Assembly (NCBI GenBank): GCA_934630515.1
Contig: CAKTVV010000024.1
Location: 1 to 37,487 of the forward strand
Reading direction: 5' to 3'
Source: an uncultured Eubacteriales bacterium
GTDB taxonomy: Bacteria > Bacillota > Clostridia > Oscillospirales > Acutalibacteraceae
DNA length: 37,487 nt
Positions 16,124 to 23,224 of the stretch are shown one piece after another. The position numbers were made by a program, and so were the translations under genes. Within the stretch, counting starts at the first letter, position 1. Every line of letters begins with the position of its first letter. The notes under the pieces were generated by a model that ran no database searches, was not told where the DNA came from, and saw only the letters and a program-made list of their open reading frames with translations.

Positions 16124-18193
16124 TTAGTAGGTCCGGAAGACCAATTCCTTGTAAATGCCATAGAAGTAATTGTAGATTTCCTGCACCAAGCTGGCCAGCA
16201 ACAGCAGAATAAATAGAATGATGCACATACCCAGCAAGGTAAGGATAACCGTCAGCACGGACTTGCTCAGCGAATAATCGTGAATGGTCATCATCCCGAA
16301 AAACAGCAGCCCCAACACCCAGATCAGACAAATGCCGTCTAACAGGGTATAGATCATAGCCTCCTCTTGAGTCAGCACGTGAGACAGCAGGAACAGCGGC
16401 ACACTCAACAGCACGTAGGGCTTGAGCGCATAGCCGGTGGCGATGACGATATCCCGCATGGTGCCCTTGCCGTCCATCAAGGCGGTGAAGCACCAGTTGG
16501 CAATCACCCAAAAAGCAATAGGCAGCAGGATGAGCATCAGCTGATAGGGGACATTCACGTTTTCAGAGATGGTGCCGGTGACGGCATAACCGGAAAACTG
16601 CGCCCGCACGGCATAACACAGAATAAACGCAGCTAAAATCAACAAAGCGGTCTTCAGATCGCCCCGTTTCTCGTGCTTAATGTCCCAGTAGCCGTCAAAG
16701 GGATGGAACATCGTATAGGTGGCATAACGCTGCTTCCGGTAGAAATCCCCCGCACAAAAGCGCTGGACCCGGCGGCTTTTGTGCAGCGCCCGTTTCAGCA
16801 GCCATACCAGCGTCAGTATCACCGCCAGCCCCAGCGCCAGCGGCAGAATGGTCCGGCGGATGAACTGATTACGGGACTTTTCAAACGCCTTGCTGTACAG
16901 TTCCTGTGCGTGGATGCTTTTCAACTCCCGCATGGCGGCGTCTGTGTCGCCACGAGCAATAGAAATACGTGCCATACCGGTAATGGCGGGAGTATAATGG
17001 GAACAGTACCGTCTTGCTTCCTGCCAGGCGGCATAGGAAGCGTCATAGTCGCCCTCGTCATAGGCTTGCATGGCGGTCTGCACCATACGCCCGAACTCGG
17101 TGCGGGTGTAAACCGTGACCGTTCCCTTGGTGCCATCCGTTACCAGCAGGCGCTCTCCCTCCTGCTCGATGGCGGTGGCGGTGTAGAACAAGCCCTTCTG
17201 GGAGCCGGTACCGCCAAAAGCGTATAGCAGCTCTCCATCGGCGTTGTACACATACAGCTTGCCGTCGGTTGCATTGAGCAAGGAAAAGGTGTCGTGGCTG
17301 CCCAGGGCGATATCCGTCAATCCGGCGCCGCCGGGCAAGCCCTGCTTCTGCCGATAGTCGCTGTCGCCCACCGCAGACAGCTCCGCCAGCACGTCCTCGC
17401 CGGCGCTGTTCAATTTGGCGACCGGGGTGGTAGCGGAGGTTTGGGATACGGCGTAGATGAATCCTTTTTTATCCATCTGAATGGCGCTGTATTCCGTCGG
17501 TACATACTGCTCCATGCGCTGGCGCTGTTCCTTGGTGGCGATCTTGCGCCATAGCAGCTGCAGCACATTGTATTCTACATCCGGCGCCCCGAAAAAGGAG
17601 GTAAAGCTGCCGTCCGGCGCCAGTCGGATCAGCCCTTTGTTGACTCCTTTCGCCACCACATAGATACGACCGGCGTGATCCACGCTCAATCGCAGAGGCG
17701 TATAGGTATAGTCATCCCCCAGCTGGGGGATGGCGGGGCGCTCCAGCACCCGCAGCGGCTGATAGTCACTGCGGCGCAGCACCACGATGCGGCTGTTGCC
17801 GGAATCGGCAATGTAGATTGCCTCGTCATTGGCATAGCAGCCGGTGGGGGCGGACAAAGGATCTCCGGTTCCTTCGGCGGCACTGTCGATCACCCGCAGC
17901 AGCCGATAGTCGGTATCGGTCACCAGCACCCGGTTGTTGCCGGTATCGCACCAATAGAGCCGGTCGGCCCCGTCGTAGAACACATCCGACAGACCGGAAA
18001 ACCCATCTGCACCGAAATCGGCACCGCTGAGGGTCTTTTCCACTGTGTAAGGAGCGGGAGTCAGCAGCGGCTCACCGTCGTTATCGTAGATATAGGCATC
18101 ATAGGGCAGCCCGCTGACCGGGGCGGCGGAAACAGACGCGCCCAGCAGGAACAGCAGTCCCAGAGCGGCGCATACGAATCGTTTCAGTTTCAT
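16124..18193 (-). CDS. NHL-repeat/TPR membrane protein with YIP1 domain
   Basis: A 689-residue protein. A signal peptide (1 to about 23, ending SVSAAP) is followed by an extracellular beta-propeller of NHL-type repeats (about 60-360: LYWCDTGNNRVLV, IYIADSGNSRIVV). A short helical TPR-like part (about 370-430) and a membrane span near 450 come next. The C-terminal YIP1-family domain (about 490-680) has five hydrophobic segments. This layout recurs beside DUF5696 proteins and sugar permeases. Function is unknown; a scaffold or sensor role at the membrane next to the importer is inference. A GGGGGCGA ribosome site precedes the ATG. It is 12 bases downstream of the MalG-type permease. Confidence 0.85.
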   Translation of the reverse strand: MKLKRFVCAALGLLFLLGASVSAAPVSGLPYDAYIYDNDGEPLLTPAPYTVEKTLSGADFGADGFSGLSDVFYDGADRLYWCDTGNNRVLVTDTDYRLLRVIDSAAEGTGDPLSAPTGCYANDEAIYIADSGNSRIVVLRRSDYQPLRVLERPAIPQLGDDYTYTPLRLSVDHAGRIYVVAKGVNKGLIRLAPDGSFTSFFGAPDVEYNVLQLLWRKIATKEQRQRMEQYVPTEYSAIQMDKKGFIYAVSQTSATTPVAKLNSAGEDVLAELSAVGDSDYRQKQGLPGGAGLTDIALGSHDTFSLLNATDGKLYVYNADGELLYAFGGTGSQKGLFYTATAIEQEGERLLVTDGTKGTVTVYTRTEFGRMVQTAMQAYDEGDYDASYAAWQEARRYCSHYTPAITGMARISIARGDTDAAMRELKSIHAQELYSKAFEKSRNQFIRRTILPLALGLAVILTLVWLLKRALHKSRRVQRFCAGDFYRKQRYATYTMFHPFDGYWDIKHEKRGDLKTALLILAAFILCYAVRAQFSGYAVTGTISENVNVPYQLMLILLPIAFWVIANWCFTALMDGKGTMRDIVIATGYALKPYVLLSVPLFLLSHVLTQEEAMIYTLLDGICLIWVLGLLFFGMMTIHDYSLSKSVLTVILTLLGMCIILFILLLLASLVQEIYNYFYGIYKELVFRTY

Positions 18194-18205
18194 ACCGTCG
18201 CCCCC

Positions 18206-19078
18206 TTAATCTTTCATACCGGAGGTAGCCATCGTTTCGATAATTCTGGACTGGGTGAGCAGAAATACCAGGATGGGTACTGTCATCATAATTACGGATA
18301 CTGCTGCGCCCACGCCCGCTCGGGCAATACCGGCGGAAGCGATCTGTGTCATAGCGTAAGGCAGAGTTTTATACACTTCTTTATAGATGTACGGCGTGGC
18401 GCCGATGCTCCACAAAGACTGCACATTGAGCAGGATCATCGTCAACCAGGCGGAGCGTACATTGGGCATCACGATCCGCCAGAAGATGGTACCCTTTCCG
18501 GCGCCGTCTACGGTGGCAGCCTCCAGCAGTGCGTCCGGCAATTGGTCGATAAACTGCTTCATCAGGAACATCCCCAGCGGCGCACCGACGGCAGGAAAGA
18601 TCAGCGCCCAATAGCTGTCGATCCAGTGCAGCTTGGAGATGGTGATATAGTTGATCACGCTGCACACCGAATTGTTGAACATCAGAGACAGCACCACCAG
18701 CCGCAGCATCACCCGACTGCCGGGGAAGCGCCGCTTGGACAACACAAAGGCGCACATGGATCCAAAGATAATGCTGCCTGCCGTGCCGACCACGGTGATG
18801 AACAGCGTGTTATACAGATACCGCAGAAACGGCACCAGCGAATCCGACAGCACCGTGAACATATCCCCAAAGTTTCCGGTGGTCCAGTCGGTGGGAAACA
18901 GCTTGGGCGGGAACGCCCACAGCTCATGGGAGGGCTTAAAGGCATTGCCGATGATCAGCACCATCGGCAGCGCCATAAACACCGCCATAACCAGCAGCAC
19001 AAGGAATACTACGACTGTGCCGGCACGGGAGTGATTGAACCGGCGGCTCTGCCGGGAAACGTGCAATCGGGGCGTCAT
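18206..19078 (-). CDS. Carbohydrate ABC transporter permease, MalG type (system 1)
   Basis: A 290-residue permease with six predicted spans, the EAA loop EAATVDGAGKGTIFWRIVMP and a C-terminus TMATSGMKD typical of MalG/AraQ types. The ATG at 19078 is preferred because AAGGTGG lies about 9 bases upstream; a GTG at 19087 in the same frame would overlap the preceding stop by 8 bases. It pairs with the permease at 19080-19991 and probably with the binding-module fusion protein encoded first in the operon. Confidence 0.9.
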   Translation of the reverse strand: MTPRLHVSRQSRRFNHSRAGTVVVFLVLLVMAVFMALPMVLIIGNAFKPSHELWAFPPKLFPTDWTTGNFGDMFTVLSDSLVPFLRYLYNTLFITVVGTAGSIIFGSMCAFVLSKRRFPGSRVMLRLVVLSLMFNNSVCSVINYITISKLHWIDSYWALIFPAVGAPLGMFLMKQFIDQLPDALLEAATVDGAGKGTIFWRIVMPNVRSAWLTMILLNVQSLWSIGATPYIYKEVYKTLPYAMTQIASAGIARAGVGAAVSVIMMTVPILVFLLTQSRIIETMATSGMKD

Positions 19079-19079
19079 A

Positions 19080-19991
19080 TCAATCACCCACCTTTCGCAA
19101 CAGCTTTTGCACCAGTCCGTTGGCGGCGATCATAATGACAAACAGCACGATCGCCACCGAGGAGGCATAGCCCATTTCAAATCGGGTGTTGCCGTAGTCC
19201 TGCATATGATGCACCAGCGTGTGCAGAGCATATCCGCTGGTCGGAAATCCGAACACGGCGGTGATCACATCACCGATACCGAAAGCACCAGTGATGCTCA
19301 TAATAGCGGAGAACATCAGCTGCGGTTTCATATACGGCAAGGTAATATACCACAGCTCTTGGAACCGGTTGCGCACACCGTCTACTTCGCCCGCCTCATA
19401 CAGAGTTTTATCCACATTCTTGAATCCTGCGATCAGCGACAAAAAGCCGGTGCCAAAGCTCATCCACAGAATCAGCACAATAGCGGCGGGCATCATATAG
19501 GCGGTGTCCGTCAGCCACTGGACAGGAGCATCAATCATTCCCAATTCCAGCAACATCCCATTGAGAAAACCATAGGCATCGCCGCTGTAAATGATCTGCC
19601 ACACGGTATAGGCGCCGCCGGAGATGACCGGCGCATAGAACAGCAGCGTGATCAGGGAACGAGTCCTGTCCCCCAATTCGTTGAGCAGCCACGCAACCAG
19701 CAGGCACAGAAAATACCCCACCGGTCCGGTAACGACCGAGAGAAAAAAGGTATTCTTCAGCGCTTGCAAAAACAGCCCGTCGTCCAAAATCAGGTTGAGA
19801 TAATTCTGGATCCCCACAAACTTATGCACCGACACGGCGTTGAAATCGGTGAGACTCAGAACTGCCGAGGCAACGATGGGGACCAGAGTAAACAGAACGA
19901 ACAGGATAAAAAACGGCGCTGCAAACAGATAGTCTGTGCCGTACTCCCGCAGGAATTGCATCGGGCTTTTATGTACTTTTTTGGCATTCAT
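19080..19991 (-). CDS. Carbohydrate ABC transporter permease, MalF type (system 1)
   Basis: A 303-residue permease with six membrane spans, beginning LREYGTDYLFAAPFFILFVL after a basic lead, with EAA loop EAGEVDGVRNRFQELWYITL. The ATG at 19991 was chosen for AAGGAGCGG immediately upstream and because the longer open frame runs back into the preceding gene. It follows the solute-binding fusion gene by 13 bases. In this family the loop glycine contacts the ATPase. No ATPase gene is in the locus. Confidence 0.9.
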   Translation of the reverse strand: MNAKKVHKSPMQFLREYGTDYLFAAPFFILFVLFTLVPIVASAVLSLTDFNAVSVHKFVGIQNYLNLILDDGLFLQALKNTFFLSVVTGPVGYFLCLLVAWLLNELGDRTRSLITLLFYAPVISGGAYTVWQIIYSGDAYGFLNGMLLELGMIDAPVQWLTDTAYMMPAAIVLILWMSFGTGFLSLIAGFKNVDKTLYEAGEVDGVRNRFQELWYITLPYMKPQLMFSAIMSITGAFGIGDVITAVFGFPTSGYALHTLVHHMQDYGNTRFEMGYASSVAIVLFVIMIAANGLVQKLLRKVGD

Positions 19992-20004
19992 AAGCGACCG
20001 CTCC

Positions 20005-22920
20005 TTAATCGAGAGAATACTCTTTGCGTTTGTTGGCGATCTCCGTATTGATGGAAGCAACGGCGTCGATCATAGTATCCCGCACATTGTCCTTGTCGTA
20101 GACGATGTAGCGGAAGGCAAAATCATAATACCGGCTGGTGAGATACCCACCGGGCACCTCCGCATAGGGACGGACACTCTCGAGCTGCGCCAACAAGCTC
20201 TGCTTCATATCGGGATCCCAAGCGGCAGCAGCGAGAGCACGGACATTGGCGGTGTTATACCGGGCGGCAGAACCGATAACGCTCTCGATCTCCCGTCCGT
20301 ATTCCTGTTGAGTGTCATCGGCAGTCCACCATTGCAGGAATTGCCATGCGGCCGCAGGTGCCTTGGTGCCGGACAGGATGACCGATCCGGTCACGGTGGC
20401 GGTACAGGAGCGGTCGAGGGCGCCGTCTGCCCGACGGGTGCCGGGCATCGGCAGCATCGTCCATTGTCCCCGGATATCAGGGGCAAAGACGGACAACTGA
20501 TTATAGGAAGTAAAATTGGCGACAGCGATCGGCATATCGCCGCTGCGGAATCGGTTGGCAAAATCATAGGCAAGCTGCAGCCCGTATTGCGTATACAATT
20601 CGGTGTAGGAACGCATGGCGTCGATGGCTTGAGCCGAGCTGAGCGCCGAATGCTTTCCGTCAGATTCGTACATACTGCCGCCGGATTGGTACAGGAAGCT
20701 CAGATACGTCTGAATGGATACCGGCACACCGAGGGTCAACGAATTGGACTGCAGTAGCGGCAGTACCTTGTAGAGAATGGTGTCCCAGTCCTGGAGGTCG
20801 TCGGTCGAAATGCCCAGCTCCTGTAAAATATCGCTGCGCACGAACAACACCGGATAGTCCATGGCATCCGGTAATGCGTAGGCGTGCTCGCCCAACCGGA
20901 ACGGTTCCAGCGCCGCCGGCGCAAACCGTCCGGTCACCGTTTCCTCATAATCGGAGAACTGCCGCAGATCCAGCACCGCATCCCGCAGCGCCAAATTGAT
21001 GGGATCGGCTTGGGGCAGTCCCAAATACACATCCGGATGGTTGCCGGACACGATGGAGGGCAATAGCGCTGTGGCGGTCACCAGCTGGAGCTTGACGGAA
21101 ACATTGCTGTTTGGAGAAAAATCGTCGTTGATTTTTTGCCGGAGTATCTGCGCCTGATCCCGTCCGGAGGCGATCCAGACCGTCAGGGCCGAATCGGTAT
21201 CCTCCTCGGTGAGACCGATGGCATCATAATCTGTGCGGAAAGACCAGAAAAATTGCACGATATAATGCCACGCCCGCCGCAGAAATCCTACATCCCCTGC
21301 CGGCAGCGGGGTCTCCGGGGAGTAGAAGAACAACGCATCCAGCTGCAGCGGCTGACTTTTGGCATCGTTGATCCAGGTGCCCAGCGAGGAGATGTCGTCC
21401 CGGAAGGTTTTTAGGCGGGTGGCGATTTTGTCGGTATCGTCCGTCATAACCGTCAGCTCGCTGATCAGCCGCCGCACAGCGGCGGTGGAGGCGCCCCCCT
21501 CACCGTTGAAATCGGCAACGGTATCCGACAGCGTTTGCAGCTGCCCGATCATCTGCCTCATTTCCTCCACCGTGTCCGGAATAACCTGTTCAAATTGATA
21601 GTTGGCATAGGGATCCGGTTGGGTGCCGGTGATGACCACGATTTTGCGGTAAATCTCGTTGAGCTGCTCCAGGATCGAATCGGCTTGCTGAAGAATCGGA
21701 GCAAATTCCCCCAAAGTTGCCCGCAAGCGGATGGTGTGGATGCCTTTTTCCAGATAGAACCGGTAGGCATTCCCGTCTGCTCCGGCAAATGCACCGGTTT
21801 GCCAGCGGGTGGAATAGGGAAAGCTCAAGCTGGCCGCCTCGGCAAAAGGCAGCTGTCCGTCGATGGTCAGCTCCCGCATACTGGCAGCATCCGTCTTAAT
21901 ATTCTGTTTGTAATGGGCGCCGATCTGATAGAGTCCGCTCTCCGGTATGTCCACCGTCCATTCCAGCCACTGCCCCACAACCTGCCATTGACCGCCGCCG
22001 ATGCTGTTATAGCGCACCAGATTGACGTCATAGGGCTGCACACTGGGAGAAGTGCGATCGTTGAGGGATACCAGCGTCTGGTCGGATTTCAAGGTGTCGG
22101 CGCCCTCCGCCTCGATACGGCGGTTGGCATCCGGATCGACCGCCTGCCGGTTCTGCGCTGCATCGGCAGCGGAAACGGCCGCATAATCGGGGACCGTGTC
22201 CGCGCCGGAGATGATCAGCCGATTGAGCAGCAGCGTGCCGTTTTTCGGTACCAGTGTCAGCGTATGGGATCCAGCAGACAGGTAGTATTGCAGTCCGCCG
22301 GAGACACTGCCGGTAGGATCCTCGGCGTAGGCGGTGTTCCAGCGGAACAGCTGCTGCTGACGGCTGCGGATCTCATGGCCGTTGCGGTCATATTGCGGTT
22401 CCTTTTCGGCGTCGATCCAGAATTGGGTCAACGCCACTTCCGCCGATTCCTGAAAGGGGAGCGCTCCGTCCAGATAAATATCTCTTGTGGCAGCACTGCC
22501 GCTTTCCGTGCCGGTATAGTAGCGGAATTGCAGCGTATAATACCCGGCATCTGTCACGGAAAAAGAAAAGCTCACAGGATCGGTATCATTAAATAACACC
22601 GTGCTGCCGCTTTCCCCCGCATATTCCGGATAAATCTGGGTCACAGCCGTCGCAGAGGCGACCGTGTACTGCGTGGCGGGGATGACAATGGTCTCCGTGC
22701 CGACCGGGGCATTTTGCTGCTGCCGGTAGGCAGCGTAATGCGGGATGCCATCGGTTGGAGATGCGGTTTCCTCCGCTGCTGCGGGCGAGGAAATATCATC
22801 ATATGACGCTTGTTCGGCAGAGGCACTTAAAACGATTAACCAACTGGACAAAAAAATACAGCACGCCAATATGCCGGACAGCAATCGACGTGTCTTGTGA
22901 TGCGGGCACAACATTTCCAT
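20005..22920 (-). CDS. Extracellular solute-binding protein fused to two CBM-like domains
   Basis: A 971-residue exported protein. A signal peptide (1 to about 35, ending LSASAEQ) has two Cys in its core but no clear lipobox. Two CBM6/CBM35-like jelly-roll domains follow, at about 70-245 and 265-405; both carry the AGYYTLQFRYY/SGLYQIGAHYK type strand and a 'DG-LPF' turn. A helical linker spans about 405-560 and a family-1 solute-binding domain about 570-970 (GNHPDVYLGLPQADPI, then AVANFTSYNQL). Ordinary binding proteins are near 400-450 residues, so this one adds its own glycan-capture modules. It is first in the ten-gene operon, next to its permeases. GGAGG lies 6 bases before the first ATG; a second ATG two codons later is possible. 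The ligand is unknown. Confidence 0.88.
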   Translation of the reverse strand: MEMLCPHHKTRRLLSGILACCIFLSSWLIVLSASAEQASYDDISSPAAAEETASPTDGIPHYAAYRQQQNAPVGTETIVIPATQYTVASATAVTQIYPEYAGESGSTVLFNDTDPVSFSFSVTDAGYYTLQFRYYTGTESGSAATRDIYLDGALPFQESAEVALTQFWIDAEKEPQYDRNGHEIRSRQQQLFRWNTAYAEDPTGSVSGGLQYYLSAGSHTLTLVPKNGTLLLNRLIISGADTVPDYAAVSAADAAQNRQAVDPDANRRIEAEGADTLKSDQTLVSLNDRTSPSVQPYDVNLVRYNSIGGGQWQVVGQWLEWTVDIPESGLYQIGAHYKQNIKTDAASMRELTIDGQLPFAEAASLSFPYSTRWQTGAFAGADGNAYRFYLEKGIHTIRLRATLGEFAPILQQADSILEQLNEIYRKIVVITGTQPDPYANYQFEQVIPDTVEEMRQMIGQLQTLSDTVADFNGEGGASTAAVRRLISELTVMTDDTDKIATRLKTFRDDISSLGTWINDAKSQPLQLDALFFYSPETPLPAGDVGFLRRAWHYIVQFFWSFRTDYDAIGLTEEDTDSALTVWIASGRDQAQILRQKINDDFSPNSNVSVKLQLVTATALLPSIVSGNHPDVYLGLPQADPINLALRDAVLDLRQFSDYEETVTGRFAPAALEPFRLGEHAYALPDAMDYPVLFVRSDILQELGISTDDLQDWDTILYKVLPLLQSNSLTLGVPVSIQTYLSFLYQSGGSMYESDGKHSALSSAQAIDAMRSYTELYTQYGLQLAYDFANRFRSGDMPIAVANFTSYNQLSVFAPDIRGQWTMLPMPGTRRADGALDRSCTATVTGSVILSGTKAPAAAWQFLQWWTADDTQQEYGREIESVIGSAARYNTANVRALAAAAWDPDMKQSLLAQLESVRPYAEVPGGYLTSRYYDFAFRYIVYDKDNVRDTMIDAVASINTEIANKRKEYSLD

Positions 22921-22975
22921 AATTAACCTCCGAAAAACAAGGCAAATTGCACAGTTGTTGTCTATTCACGGTCTC

Positions 22976-23004
22976 ATTTTACTATAAAGAGCGCCGGATG
23001 TCAA
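22976..23004 (-). promoter_or_regulatory. Promoter of the ten-gene minus-strand operon
   Basis: On the minus strand, TTGACA (22999-23004), 17 bases, TAAAAT (22976-22981). It predicts a start near 22969 and a leader of about 50 bases. No copy of the AAAAGGTTTT palindrome lies downstream of it. Confidence 0.8.
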
Positions 23005-23071
23005 GGGCTTTTCTGCGCAAAACGCCAAAATTTTCATATGCTATTTTCTGAAACAAATATCCAAAAAACAT

Positions 23072-23100
23072 TTGACAAGTGCGGGGTTTGGTGGTAATAT
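23072..23100 (+). promoter_or_regulatory. Promoter of the five-gene plus-strand operon
   Basis: TTGACA (23072-23077), 17 bases, TAATAT (23095-23100). Predicted start near 23107, about 120 bases before the ATG at 23225. The operator-like palindrome lies about 24-41 bases into the transcript. Confidence 0.8.
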
Positions 23101-23130
23101 TGGGCGTAGAAAGGGTTCCTTTGTGCAATT

Positions 23131-23148
23131 AGTTAAAAGGTTTTAACT
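23131..23148. promoter_or_regulatory. Candidate LacI-family operator of the plus-strand operon
   Basis: AGTTAAAA-GG-TTTTAACT: perfect 8-bp half sites around a GG centre. The 14-bp core is identical to the palindrome at 4183-4200 and is oriented the same way relative to transcription. A looser extension (TGCAA on both sides, offset by one base) widens the symmetry. It lies downstream of the promoter, where a bound repressor would block elongation. Confidence 0.65.
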
Positions 23149-23224
23149 GTTGCAACCGACTGCTTGCCATTGGTTTCCTTTGAGCTTTCCGGTTTTCCAA
23201 TACTTTACAGAGAGGTTGAAGACG

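Larger units (their letters stand above)
22921..23224. other. Divergent promoter region of the two large operons
   Basis: A 304-base AT-rich gap contains back-to-back sigma-A type promoters (minus strand 22976-23004, plus strand 23072-23100) and one operator-like palindrome (23131-23148), which lies only on the plus-strand side. No gene was recognised in it. Confidence 0.8.

Noticed and set aside
14114..16216. 700-codon open frame on the plus strand
   Set aside because: It is antisense to the DUF5696 lipoprotein gene, has no recognisable domains, and arises from the high GC third positions of that gene; the lipoprotein has lipobox, ribosome site and operon context.
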